Shown here piece by piece: positions 34,386 through 46,180 of a DNA stretch of 64,000 nucleotides. The notes beneath the pieces are model-generated. The model ran no database searches and was not told the origin of the DNA. It saw nothing but the letters and a program-made list of their open reading frames with translations. The first letter of the stretch is position 1; each line of letters opens with the position of its first letter. This DNA is from Okapia johnstoni (Eukaryota > Chordata > Mammalia > Artiodactyla > Giraffidae), in assembly GCA_024291935.2 (NCBI GenBank), contig CM044312.1, positions 50,226,001 through 50,290,000 on the forward strand. The letters run 5' to 3'. Both the position numbers and the translations under genes were made by a program.

Positions 34386-34973
34386 AAACTCAGTTCAGTT
34401 CAGCCACTCAGTCATGTCCAACTCTTTTGCCATGGACTGCAGCACACTAGGCCTCCCTGTCCATCACCAACTCCGGCAGCCTACTCAAACTTATGTCTGT
34501 TGAGTTGGTGATGCCATCCAACCATCTCATCCTCTGTCATCCCCTTCTCCTCCCACCCTCAATCTTTCCCAGCATCAGGGTCTTTTCAAATGAGTCAGCT
34601 CTTCGCATCAGGTGGCCAAAGTATTGGAGTTTCAGCTTCAGCATCAGTCCTTCCAATGAATATTCAGGACTGATTTCCTTTAGGATGGACTGGTTGGGTC
34701 TCCTTGCAGTCCAAGGGACTCTCAAGAGTCTTCTCCAACACCACAGTTCAAAAGCATCAATTCTTCAGCGCTTGGCTTTCTTTATAGTCCAACTCTCACA
34801 TCCATACATGACTACTGGAAAAACCATAGCTTTGACTAGATGGACCTTTGTTGGTAAAGTAATGTCTCTGCTTTTTAATATGCTTCCTTCCAAGGAGTAA
34901 GCGTCATAACTTTTCTTCCAAGGAGCAAGCATCTTTTAATTTCATGGCTGCAGTCACTATCTGCAGTGATTTT
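34386..34973 (-). mobile_element. 5'-truncated BovB (sublineage with templated duplication)
   Basis: Minus-strand BovB C-terminal region and 3' end (frame 34725-34537 carries [19 protein letters not shown]). At 34,881-34,918 it reads GCTTCCTTCCAAGGAGTAAG then CGTCATAACTTTTCTTCCAAGG, where ordinary copies have GCTATCTAGGTTGGTCATAAC. The same variant occurs at 39.1 kb. GTGGTC at 34,380-34,385 and 34,974-34,979 may be a short TSD. Confidence 0.92.
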
Positions 34974-35069
34974 GTGGTCCAGGTTAACAGACCAGAAATG
35001 GGACAATGGGCATCCTATGCCTCCTGCTGTGTCCAAGTGAGAAGGATATGACACCACTTCTGGGATATG

Positions 35070-35640
35070 CTCGTTAAAGACACGTGACCCAATTCTAACC
35101 ACGAGGAAATTTCTGACAAACCCAGATGGAGAGATATTCTACAAAACAATGAGTCCTGACTTTGACTCTTCAGAATGCCATGGTCATGGAAGCAATTGAA
35201 AATAAAGGGACTGTTTTGGAGTCATGCAATAGGTGATTGTATCTGGAGGGAAAATTCTAGGCATCAAGACAAATTTAAATACAATTGGACAATAGTATTT
35301 CATTAGATAAACCTCTCAATCTTGCCAATCATATTCTGATTGTGTTAGAAAATGTCCCCGTCCTTAGGGAATGCACACTGAAGTACATAAGGGTAAGAGA
35401 GTACATATTCTCCAATGGTCTAGGGAAACAAAATGGATGGATAGGAAGGAAGATAGACAGGTAGATTAGATAGATAGTAGATAGATAGATAGGCAGACAG
35501 ACAGACATAATGAAGGATGAAGTAAAACTGGCAAAATATTAACAATTAATGAACTGGGGTGACAGATATATGAGAGTTCTTTGTACTAGTCTTGCAATTC
35601 TCCATGATTTGCAATTATTTCAAAATTAAGTAAAAAAAAT
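35070..35640 (+). mobile_element. Old LINE (probably L1M) 3' end
   Basis: GACAAACCCAGATGGAGAGA, TTCTACAAAACAATGAGTCC, AATGTCCCCGTCCTTAGGGA, TGGCAAAATATTAACAATTA, GAGTTCTTTGTACTAGTCTT and an A-rich end reproduce a widespread old mammalian repeat that ends in a poly-A-like tail. The exact family name is not certain to me. Confidence 0.5.
35434..35508. repeat. GGAT/GATA/GACA microsatellite
   Basis: Tetranucleotide-rich patch (GGATGGATAGGAAGGAAG, TAGATAGATAGATAGG, CAGACAGACAGAC) within the old LINE end. Confidence 0.85.
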
Positions 35641-36302
35641 CTACATGTTAAATGAGAACATGGGAGGAAGTACATAATTTTCCAAAATCTTATCGGGTGC
35701 ATTGATCAAAATGTTGCAAAATGCTGCAAATTCTGGATTGTTTCCTTTCTTTATTCTGTTAGGATCCTTGTCAGTCATATAATTCTTACTCTCCTGAGCT
35801 CTTCCTGTTCACACATTCTCCAGCAACAATATGTGTATGTTCAATTCTATCATCTCCTTTCTTAATTTTGTCTAACAAACTGACACTCTCTGTCTGCCAC
35901 CCTCTTAAGAGTAAAGGAAGTGTCATTTTCTATTCCATAAGCATGAATTGCTTTGCCTAGAAAAGCAATGAATTAATTAAGTTTAAAGTTGAATGATCCA
36001 CAATTAATCTAGCTGGGTTTAAACTGTCAGCATATGGAGGAAAAAAACAAGCCTTCCACTAGAAAACAAAATGTATCCAAAACTCTTCATTACCATTACA
36101 TCTCTTTGACCTATAGCCTATACATGTGATATTTCATATATAATATGCATTGGATACAATATATACATACATATATACACAACATATATATACTAAATTA
36201 AAATTCAAAGTATATAATTAAATTCAAAATATATAAAGTTACTCTGTATATAACTGGTAAAATACATGAAGCATAATATTGAAATTTTTCTTTAAAAGGG
36301 AT
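35641..36302. other. No gene; AT-alternating low-complexity DNA
   Basis: Includes TATA/CATA-rich sequence near 36,120-36,250. Confidence 0.4.
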
Positions 36303-36577
36303 GTTGTTTTTGTTCAGTCACAAAGTCGTGTCCAACTCTTTGCGACTCCAGGAACTGCAACAAACCAGGCTTCCCTGTCCTTCACTATCTCCTGGAGTTT
36401 GCTCAAATGCATGTGCATTGGGTTGGTGATGCTATCTAATCATCTCATCCTCTGCCAACCCTTCTCCTTTTGCCTTCAATCTTTCCCAGCATCAGTGTCT
36501 TTTCCAGTGAATTGGCTCTTCGCATCCAGTGGCCAAAGTAATGAAGCTGAAGCTTCAGCATCAGTCCTTCCAGTGAA
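36303..36577 (-). mobile_element. BovB 3' end (old copy)
   Basis: GTTCAGTCACAAAGTCGTGT, TTCAATCTTTCCCAGCATCA and AGCATCAGTCCTTCCAGTGAA are the complement of the BovB 3' region, more diverged than most other copies. Confidence 0.9.
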
Positions 36578-38198
36578 GTGGCTCTAAATTTATATTTCAT
36601 AATTTCTTCTGTGTGGTCTCAGAATGTATATGATTCACACTCTCTTGTATCCCCCACTCTATTCTTCTGAGTAAAATAGCAAACAATCTTATCTAACAGA
36701 TAAGAACACTGGTCTAAAATGAGATAAGAGACTGGTACTATATAAAATCATTGTTAGAGAGACTGGTCACTTAAAGTGTGAAATTAGCCCTCCTGGTTGC
36801 CCATCTATATAGTTCCATACCGATCATGCTGGGATTTGCTGAATTTTCCCATTCCTCATGCATAGTCATTTCTACATATACATGTATGTTGCATAATAAA
36901 CACATATACATGAACATATAAACATGAATATATTAAACATGTACATCATTTCACCAAGGCAAGAATGAACATCAATAAAAATATTTCCAGAAACTATTTT
37001 CCTTCTTTTTACTCTTATCAATAAAAGGATTTAATGAATATATGAATTTAAAAAACCAGATATTTGGGGGAAAAAAAAAATCCTGCCTCAGGTTGCTGAG
37101 ATAACTCTTAAGCCATAGATGGTTCAAATTTCAAGTCTTAGAAACAAAACTTGTAGCAAGTAATCTCCATAAAACTAGAATAGATATCAAAGGAAAATTC
37201 CTGATATATTCTGTCTATAACACCCGGAGTTTCATAATCAGAACTCAAACTCTTGCTTCTAAATATTCAAAAATCTTCCAGCACTTTTTCATCAAAACAA
37301 CACAAAATTCAGGGGCACTTTGTTCCCACGGACTTCTCAGGCCTTTTCCTGAAAGCAAACCAATTCTAACTGGAGGAGCCTAAATATTAATAGTATTTTT
37401 AAACTAGTTCCTACTCTTAAAAACTTTTTACTTTGAAAGCACCTAAGTACAAACATCTTGCAAAGCAAGTTTACCTTGGCTGGTAAGTGCCAACAACCTC
37501 CAAGAGTCTGCATAGAAAAGTAAGTCCCTTGGTGCTATTCGCAACAGTTGAAAATCAAACATTTCCTGTTTGAGACAGTTCTGTGGAGAGGGAAAGTAAA
37601 TCCCGCAATGGATAGGTCCCAGGCCACATTTTCCACTCAGAAGTAACTCACTTTTGCTTCAACTGTTATCCCTAAAGGGCTGGAGAGTGGGTAGGACTGG
37701 ACAGGAGAAGTCAGAAGGATAGCGGAGGAATAGAATTAGAACTAAAACAATGTGATCGTATTGATACAACTCTCTTGCCAGAGAACCAGAGATGGCTCCA
37801 GCAGGACACAGAAGAAGGTGAAGATGGCGTGGTTATTTTCAAGAGGCCTTAAAAGGGAAGATGCTGACAGTAAAAGAAATGGACCTGGGAGGTCAGCAAA
37901 CCCACAGGAGGGTTCCAGACCTGGGAACCCTCTGACCTGGGACTGGTCTTAGCCGAGTGAGTCAGCATACCCACATCCGAGTTTGACACCTAAGGCCCCT
38001 TCATCTTCACTCCAGTCAAGACTCACAGATGGCAGGAAACTGGCTAGATAAGAGGTCAGCAGGAATAATTTGAGAAGCAAGACTGGCCACAAGCTGAACA
38101 TGAATACAGTGAGGGACTTTTGCAAAGACAGGTCCACCAGGCCTGTGGCCAGGGTGGATCACCTGTCAATTCCCTCATGAAGTTCACTCCCTTTAAAG
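36578..38198. other. No gene or recognised repeat
   Basis: Repeat-poor. Frames 37752-37952 (plus) and 38137-37949 (minus) overlap and lack homology that I recognise. Confidence 0.4.
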
Positions 38199-38387
38199 CA
38201 GGGGTCCCCAACCTCTGAGATCTAATTCCTGATGATCTGAGGTGGAGTGATGTAATATAAATAGAAATAAGGTGTACAATAAATGCAACGTGGTTGAATC
38301 ATCCCACACCATCTCCCCAACTCCAGTCCCAGCAAACACAATCTTTCACAAAACTGGTCCCTGGTTCAAAAAGGCTGGGGACTATTG
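38199..38387 (+). mobile_element. hAT-type non-autonomous DNA element
   Basis: The 5' terminus CAGGGGTCCCCAACCTCTGA and the 3' terminus AAAAAGGCTGGGGACTATTG form the inverted ends of a familiar hAT family; the interior has CCTGATGATCTGAGGTGGAG and AAACTGGTCCCTGGTTC. The eight flanking bases no longer match, so the insertion is old. Confidence 0.75.
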
Positions 38388-38615
38388 CAAGAACATCTTG
38401 CTTATGGTGCCTTTGGAGTCTCCATTTCCCTTCTGATTCAGAGTAACTTTTGTTAACTTCTTACTACAAAAGCAGTGCTTGAGAAAAATTAGAAAATACA
38501 ACTAAGAAAAAGACAAGCCAGATGCTCACCATAGTGATAAACATTATTAACCTGAAAGTGTACAGCGAGGGCAATAATGAAAACTTAAAAATAACTGCTT
38601 ATATTTATTGATCAA

Positions 38616-41566
38616 TTCAATTCAGTTCAGTTCAGTTCAGTCGTTCAGTTGTGTCTGACGCTTTGTGACTGCATGAACCACAGCACGCCAGGCCTCCCTG
38701 TCCATCACCAACTGCCAGAGTTCACACAAACTCATGTCCATTGAGTCGGTGATGCCATCCAACCACTTCATCCTCTGTCATCACCTTCTCTCCTGCCCTC
38801 AATCTTTCCCAGCATCAGGGTCTTTTCAAATGAATCAGCTCTTCGCATCAAGTGGCCACAGTATTTGAGTTTCAGCTTCAACATCAGTCCTTCCAATGAA
38901 CATTCAGGACTGATCTTCTTTAGAATGGAATGGCTGGATCTCCCTGTAGTCCAAGGGGCTCTCAAGAGTCTTCTCCAACACCACAGTTCAAAGGCATCAA
39001 TTCTTCAGTGCTCAGCTTTCTTTATAGTCCAACTCTCATATCCATACATGACTACTGGAAAAACCATAGCCTTGACTAGATGGACCTTCGTTGGCAAAGT
39101 AATGTCTCTGCTTTTTAATATGCTTCCTTCCAAGGAGTAAGCGTCATAACTTGCCTTCCAAGGAGTAAGCGTCTTAATTTCATGGCTGCAATCATAATCT
39201 GTAGTGATTTTGGAGACCCCAAAAATAAGGTCAGCCACTGTTTCCACTGTTTCCCCATCTATCTGCCATGAAGTGATGGGACTGGATGCCATGATCTTAG
39301 TTTTCTGAATGTTGAGCTTTAAGCCAACTTTTTCACTCTCCTCTTTCACTTTCATCAAAAGACTCTTTTGTTCTTCACTTTCTGCCATAAGGGTGGTGTC
39401 ATTTGCATATCTGAGGTTATTGATATTTCTCCCGGCAATCTTGATTCCAGCTTGTGCTTCCTCCAGCTCAGCGTTTCTCATGATGCACTCTGAATATAAG
39501 TTAAATAAGCAGGGTGACAATATACAGCCTCGACGTACTCCTTTTCCTATTTGGAACCAGTCTGAAGTTCCAAGTCCAGTAGTGACTGTTGCTTCCTGAC
39601 CTGCATACAGGTTTCTCAAGAGACAGGTCAGGAGGTCTGGTATTCCCATCTCTTTCAGAATTTTCCTGAGTTCATTGTGATCCACACAGTCAAAGGCTTT
39701 GGCATAATCGATAAAGCAGAAATAGATTTTATTTGGAACCCTCTTGCTTTTTCGATGATCCAGCGGATGTTGGCAACTTGATCTCTGGTTCCTCTGCCTT
39801 TACTAAAACCAGCTTGAACACCTGGAAGTTCACGGTTCATGTATTGCTGAAGACTGGGTTGGAGAATTTTGAGCATTACTCTACTAGCGTGTGAGATGAG
39901 TGCAATTGTGTGGTAGTTTGAGCATTCTTTGGCATTGCCTTTCCTACGGATTGGAATGAAAACTGATCTTTTCCAGTGATCACACCATCGTGATAATCTG
40001 GGTCATGAAGATTTTTTTTGTACAGTTCTTCTGTGTATTCTTGCCATCTCTTCTTAATATCTTCTGCTTCTGTTAGGTCCATACCATTTCTGTCCTTTAT
40101 TGAGCCCATCTTTGCATGAAATGTTCCCTTGGTATCTCTAATTTTCTTGACGAGATCTCTAGTCTTTCCTATTCTATTGTTTTCCTTTACTTCTTTGCAT
40201 TGATCACTTAGGAAGGCTTTCTTATCTCTCCTTGCTATTCTTTGGAACTCTACATTCAGATAGGTATATCCTTCCTTTTCTCCTTTGCTTTTCACTTCTC
40301 TTCTTTTCATAGCTATTTGTAAGGCCACCTCAGACAGCCATTTTGCTTTTTTGCATTTCTTTTCCTTGGGGATGGTCTTGATCTCTATCTCCTGTACAAT
40401 GTCACGAACCTCTGTCCATAGTTCATCAGGCACTCTGTCTATCAGATCTAGTCCCTTAAATCTATTTGTCACTTCCACTGTATAATCATAAGGGATTTGA
40501 TTTAGGTCATATCTGAATGGTCTAGTGGTTTTCCCTATTTTCTTCAATTTAAGTCTGCATTTGGCAATAAGGAGTTCATGATCTGAGCCACAGTCAGCTC
40601 CCGGTCTTGTTTTTGCTGACTGTATAGAGCTTCTCCATCTTTGGCTGCAAAGAATAGAATCAATCTGACTTCGGTGTTAACCATCTGGTGATGTCCACGT
40701 GTAGAGTTTTCTCTTGTGTTGTTGGAAGAGGGTGTTTGCTATGACCAGTGCAACTTCTTGGCAGAACTCTATTAGCCTTTACCCTGCTTCATTCTGTACT
40801 CCAAGGCCAAATCTGCCTGTTACTCCTGGGTTTTCTTGACTTCCTACTTTTGCATTCCAGTCCCCTATAATGAAAAGGACATCTTTTGGGGGTGTTAATT
40901 CTAGAAGGTCTTGTAGGTCTTCATAGAACCATTCAACTTCAGCTTCTTCAGTGTTGCTGGTCAGGGCATAGACTTGAATTACCGTGATATTGAATGGTTT
41001 GCCTTGGAAATGAACAGAGATCATTCTGTCCTTTTTGAGACTGCACCCAAGTACTGCATTTCAGACTCTTTTGTTGACTATGATGGCTACTCCATTTCTT
41101 CCAAGGGATTTCTGCCCACAGTAGTAGATATAATGGTCATCTGAGCTAAATTCACCCATTCCAGTCCATCTTAGTTCGCTGATTCCTAAAATGTCAATGT
41201 TCACTCTAGCCATCTCCTTTTTGACCACTTCCAATTTGCCTTGATTCATGGACCTAACGTTCCAGGTTCCTATGCAATATTGCTCTTTACAGCATCGAAC
41301 CTTGCTTCTATCACCAGTCACATTCACAACTGGGTGTTGTTTTTGCTTTGGCTCCATCCCTTCATTCTTTCTGAAGTTATTTCTCCACTGATCTCCAGTA
41401 GCATAATGGGCACCTACCAACCTGGTGAGTTCATCTTTCAGTGTCCTATCTTTTTGCCTTTTCATACTATTCATGGGGTTCTCAAGGCAAGAATACTGAA
41501 GTGGTTTGCCATTCCCTTCTCCAGTGGACCACATTCTGTCAGACCTCTCCACTATGACCCGTCCAA
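38616..41566 (-). mobile_element. Near full-length BovB LINE (defective)
   Basis: The most complete uninterrupted BovB, about 2.95 kb. In minus-strand order: leader and APE endonuclease N-terminus (frame 41570-41061: YCIGTWNVRSMNQGKLEVV, ILGISELRWTGMGEF), endonuclease middle (41024-40779: FIIGDWNAKVGSQ, where the GD-N box is intact), a stop-containing gap with the GSDHE box near 40,580, the linker (40547-39876), RT fingers/palm (39876-39655, 39685-39005) and C-terminal domain to the TTCAGTTCAG tail. Defects: nonsense and frameshifts in the endonuclease, a deletion of about 180 bases near 39,975, YADD changed to YAND (39,398-39,409), and the templated duplication near 39,130. Confidence 0.97.
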
Positions 41567-43050
41567 ACATCCTACTAGGTATACAAATATTATCTTATTT
41601 AATCCTCATGGTAAAACTTGTTTAAAAAGAAAAGGAGAAAAGTGGTGAAGTTTATTTTAATAGATATCTCAAAACCGATATTTGAGACCAAATGCCATGC
41701 TGAGTCTCAATATTATACTGTTCAGCATATATTTTCTTGTTTATTTATTTGTTATGTAGTTAGTCACTTATTGAATGATGAATTGATTTCCAACTTAAAA
41801 TCTGAAAATTTCCCATTCAAAACCATAGAATATTTGTCAATTTATTTAGAGATTCTCTTAGTAAAGAACTGTGGTGTTTTGTTCTTCATCTATGTTCTGC
41901 TCATACTTTGTCAAGTTCATTTTTTAGTCTTGATGCAGTTATCACTAATATAATCTATTGTATTATTTATTTTAGATTCTCTGCAATTTTGAGAGTAATC
42001 TGCACTGCTGAGAAGACCAAAAGGGATTTTTCTAATAAGGATTAAAAGCTGGTGGCAGATGGATGGAGGAGTAACTAGAAGTTAAATTGGATTAGTTTCC
42101 CTACAAGAGATAGAAACAAGTGCAGAATACAGTAAACATCAAACAGCATTGACTCATTTTGGCACTGAATCAGACACTAGAAGGTTATAAAAGAATTCTA
42201 TATCCACTGACCTTGACATGCAAGAGTTTACAAACTGATTGGGAGGTTGGAAGTTCACGTATGAAAATCTCTTACCATCTACAGAGACAGTAAACACTAA
42301 ATTGTGTAACATGATTTCATTCGTGCTGAGTGTTAAAGTGTTTAGAAGGCTAAGGTGGAGAGAACAGATCTCACCAAAATAAATAAGCCTATATTATTTT
42401 GGCAAATAAGAAGCCAATAGAAACACAGAGATTTTTTTTTTATATAAAGTCAGGATAATATCTTCATGGTGAGCTTCAATAGTCCACTAAACTCTAACTC
42501 TGTAACTCCTTCAACAGTGAAAACAATCAACAATACTCTTATGGGAAAATCTCAGGGGGCAGTAGGAAAAGGGACCACAGATAACTATGGAATTGTTTCT
42601 CAAAGTTGAAACATGTTGCTAAGACATGGGAAAGTCAAAAGGCGTGGGCTGCTGTCTTCCTTGAGTCTTAATTTATTCAACTGTTGTAGACACAAATCTC
42701 TTTTCTTTGGTTAAGAATTTATTGCAGTTTCACCTTTCCTCAGAAATGAAAATTGCAATGTTGAATAAACAGCTTGTAAAGCTATCAGTTTTCACTGACG
42801 CTTATTAAGTACCTTTGCTCCTGCACTGAATTTCTATTGAGTCACTTCCCTCAATGCATCACTATAAGCTGATGTCTTGATTAAAATCCTTGAAGGAAAA
42901 AGAGGGAAAGACGTTTTAAGGCACTCCACTTCCACCAGGCAGGAAAGCATCCCAAGCATGTAGGGCTGCAGACCACACTTTTTTCCCTCATTTTGATCTG
43001 GAAAGATGACTGAGGCAGGGATGGGAAGGGAACGAACCACTATGGAGCCT
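41567..43050. other. No gene or recognised repeat
   Basis: AT-rich. The frames at 41618-41953 (plus; hydrophobic tail) and 43064-42834 (minus) have no supporting homology or context. Confidence 0.35.
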
Positions 43051-43375
43051 GGTACTATGCTCACACTTTACGGGGTCTCCCTGTCAATGACCTTCTGAGG
43101 TAGTTGTATTACCCTTATTTTACAACTTGAAAACTGAGCCTGGATGGTTACAGCAGATGGAAGGGGTATATACACAGGCTTGGGATCATAAGTCTACAGT
43201 TCAGGTAGCAGCTCTGCTGCTTACTCCCTGTGTGATCTTGAGTTCCTTAATCACATTTAGGCTTAGTTTCTTCATCAATAAAATGTCAAGAAAACTTTTT
43301 TTTCCACTAGTAAACGGCAGAGCTGATATTCAAATCCTAGTTTTATGTTACCAAGCTTGCGTGCATATGCCTCAC
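43051..43375 (-). mobile_element. MIR split by another MIR
   Basis: Complement-oriented MIR at 43,051-43,150 (CTTCTGAGGTAGTTGTATTA, TTTTACAACTTGAAAACTGA, GGATGGTTACAG) resumes at 43,303 (CCACTAGTAAACGGCAGAGC, TGATATTCAAATCC). The two halves abut in the MIR consensus; a sense MIR lies between them. Confidence 0.7.
43151..43302 (+). mobile_element. MIR inserted within MIR
   Basis: GTTCAGGTAGCAGCTCTGCT, GCTTACTCCCTGTGTGATCT, AGGCTTAGTTTCTTCATCAA and AAAATGTCAAGAAAAC read as a sense MIR core inside the complement MIR. Confidence 0.7.
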
Positions 43376-43494
43376 GTACGCTATAACAAGTCTAAGCCTC
43401 ACTATGAGAATTATGTACACTGGGCACTCAGAGGGGGTCTACAGTCAGTGAGAACTGTGGGTAGAGAACACCATGAGGGTCTAGGGCCATGAGG

Positions 43495-43572
43495 AGTATT
43501 GTGGGTACAGAGCGCTTCACACAGTGCTTGACATACAGCAGGAACACAACAGATGGCAGCCGGTATTATTAG
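43495..43572 (+). mobile_element. MIR 3'-end fragment
   Basis: CAGAGCGCTTCACACAGTGC, TTGACATACAGCAGG and GCCGGTATTATTA follow the sense MIR 3' end. Confidence 0.7.
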
Positions 43573-43831
43573 GATTTCCACGGAGTCTTCTGTTTGCCTC
43601 CAGCTCCACTCGGGATTATTCTCCTGCTTTCTCGGCATTGTTCTATGAGCTGAGACTTCCTCCTCGAGATGCATTACCCAAAGCCCCCTCAACTGGCACG
43701 CTTCTGGTTGGATAAGACCAAGGGGAGCCACTAACAAGAGGTCAAAGATCAGGAGAGGAGAAATTGAGGAATCTCCGCCCACTCTCCTATTCCACTGAGC
43801 TATATTTTCTGGCAATGCCTGTGCCCGTCAG

Positions 43832-43863
43832 CCCTCCCCGCCACCCACCCACCCCCCGCCCCC
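43832..43863 (-). other. G-quadruplex-prone tract
   Basis: The plus strand is almost pure C (CCCTCCCCGCCACCCACCCA then CCCCCCGCCCCC). The minus strand therefore has six or more runs of three to six G with one- to four-base loops. Confidence 0.8.
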
Positions 43864-45435
43864 GTGACTCCGGCTCCTGTATTTATCTCACTGGCTTTCC
43901 ATGATACCAATTCTTCTTGTGCTGTCAGAACCAAGGGTAATAACAGCTTCCGATTGTTACTAGTCTCTGTGAACAATACCACCCTTACCCTGTGCCCACT
44001 CTGGCAAGTAAAATCTCTTGAACCATCTGAGTTGGAGTCCACTCCCTGCTAAACCCTTTGTGACAATGAAATTCAAAATTTGTATGCTAGTAAGTGACGG
44101 ACCCAGGTACCACTCGGATTCATTGCCAGTGGTAATTCACAGGACAGCAAAAGTTTATAAATGACCAAATATTAAACAACCATTCTTAGAAGGGAGAGAA
44201 GCATTGTCAGAGTATAACTAGCAATAACTGAAAAAGTCATTTGGTGATTTGATATTGAAAATGTTCTCTCCCTCATTCTGAAAGCCCTACCCCAATTACC
44301 CAAGTTAGTCCAAACCCAGTCCCACACATAGCACCAACTACCATCCAGCTTTCTTTCTGTGAAATGTTGCTACGATTCTACTCTGAGAAAAAGGAAGACC
44401 AAGACTCTTGATAGAATCTTGAGGAAAGGTCTCCGGCTATAGCCAGCACAGTTTGTCTTGGTCCTTCTGAAAGCTGTTTATCACAGGCTTCAATTCCTGG
44501 AAACCATCATTATTGAAGTACCACCAGAGTCATTTTGCAAACCATCAGTTAGCACTTGACAGAAGTCACTTCAGCTGGTCTCATTTTTTCCCAACCAATT
44601 CCATGTATAATTGCTAACCAATCCAGGGGGCATGAATAAGCATGTAATTACTCAGTTAAAGAGTAATTACAGGGGCATTTGTTGGTACCCTCCAAGCTCA
44701 AGGGATAATGGATGCAATATCCAAAAGAGGCATACTGTATGTTTTCAAAGACTCAAATTTGTGTTTTCTTCAGTGTTTCCATTCTGCTGTTTCTGCAAAT
44801 CTTTTTATAGCTTTTGTTTTGGTGTTCAGCTTTGCTGTGTGAAGCTTCGGCACATTAGATGAAACATTTGAAGTAATGCACCATAGTGTTTCATAAGACT
44901 GTAATCAGTTTTGATGATTTGAAGCAATTTTATAAGTGACCTCACATTATTATTGAATCATTATAAATTTCCCATTTTGGAATGGAGCAATGAAACAGTG
45001 GTCTTGACAATTGCTGGTCATCAACAAGCTTCAAGCTGGCAAGGCAGGCACAGAGTGTGAGCTCTGAGAGTCTGGCACCTTGCCACTTTCAATAATTATA
45101 TTCTGCCAATCTTAATTCCCAGCTGCAGTGTCAGCTGGATACAGAACTTTTACCAATTCCCTGCCCTGCACACTGTACCACACGGCCATACAGCTGCTGA
45201 GTTTTCTCCCAGATGCTACGGCATTCCACTGTGGATTAAGTGATGCTTATAAAATTTCTTATTAGAGAGATGTGCCATCAAAATATCTCAGAGTCCATGA
45301 AGAATAAGGTAGCCTAATCCACACTTCCTCATAATTTGGGCCTCCTTGCATGTACACACTAGTCATCCAGACCGGTTCACTCCTTTTGTCAGGATGTTTC
45401 TGTATTTACATTCATCTTTCCAGTTGCCAACCCCT
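43864..45435. other. Repeat-poor non-coding stretch with paired TAATTA
   Basis: No gene and almost no recognisable repeat over 1.5 kb, in contrast to the flanks. It contains an 11-base perfect inverted repeat built on TAATTA at 44,643-44,671. It could be a conserved regulatory element, but nothing else proves it. Confidence 0.4.
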
Positions 45436-45535
45436 AATTAGCTCTTGGATTATTTCGTAGCACATAGCAGGCAAAAAGAAATACTTGATAAATGGGTAAA
45501 TGAATAAACGAATGGATGAATGAATGAATGAGTCC
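45436..45535 (+). mobile_element. L2/MIR-type 3' end with GAAT repeat
   Basis: GTAGCACATAGCAGGCAAAA, ACTTGATAAATGGGTAAATG and GGATGAATGAATGAATGAG fit the L2 LINE 3' terminus. Confidence 0.65.
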
Positions 45536-45764
45536 ACCTGGATGTCTCAAAATATAGCTCACTTTGCCATCTGATTAATCAAAGCATCGCTCATTGTTCC
45601 ACACCAAATGTCACAGGCATCCTATACCCGCCAGACCCTCTCTGGTTTGCACACACTCAGAGAACCCAGCCTATGGCTCCCCTTGACACCCCTGCTATCC
45701 GAGTTCCCATTCCTACTGCCTCTGCACTCCCCATGCCAGACCCACTGCAATCAGCCACCACAGG

Positions 45765-45812
45765 AGGAACTACATCTGGCACACAGTAACTACTCAACAA
45801 ATGTTCACTATT
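45765..45812 (+). mobile_element. MIR/L2 3'-end fragment
   Basis: CTACATCTGGCACACAGTAA, CTACTCAACAAATGTTCACT is a typical 3' terminal block. Confidence 0.6.
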
Positions 45813-46079
45813 GTCAGTGTGAACATTTTAACAAATGCGATACCCTCATCTGAGGGCTATATGAGTGACTTAGGATGCACCTGTCAACCTTTCCCACATC
45901 TTTTTTACAGAAGTCATTTACACACTGGAAATAACAGCAGATAAAGTTAAACAATGTTACCAAGCTAAAATGTGAGGATAAAACAGCAAAGTTGGCATGG
46001 AGATGTCAACAAAACTATGGAATTATTATTTTGGAAGGAAAGTATAGGGCACGAAGTTCATTCAGCCCCTTCCTTTCAA

Positions 46080-46180
46080 AAGCTAATGAAGCCCAGGTCC
46101 ATAAAGGTGATGATCCCAAGCCAATGTCACAGAGCTAACTGAAAGCAGAGTTTGGGCCATATGTTGAGCTTCCAGCTCCC
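46080..46180 (-). mobile_element. MIR fragment (minus strand)
   Basis: AATGAAGCCCAGGTCCATAA, CCAATGTCACAGAGCTAACT and AAAGCAGAGTTTGGGCCATA follow the MIR core complement. Confidence 0.7.

Noticed and set aside
38616..41566. Active full-length BovB
   Set aside because: Nonsense and frameshift mutations, an internal deletion and a YAND active site make it inactive.
43411..43815. 134-codon minus-strand ORF
   Set aside because: Overlaps MIR sequence and an opposite-strand frame; no domain recognised.
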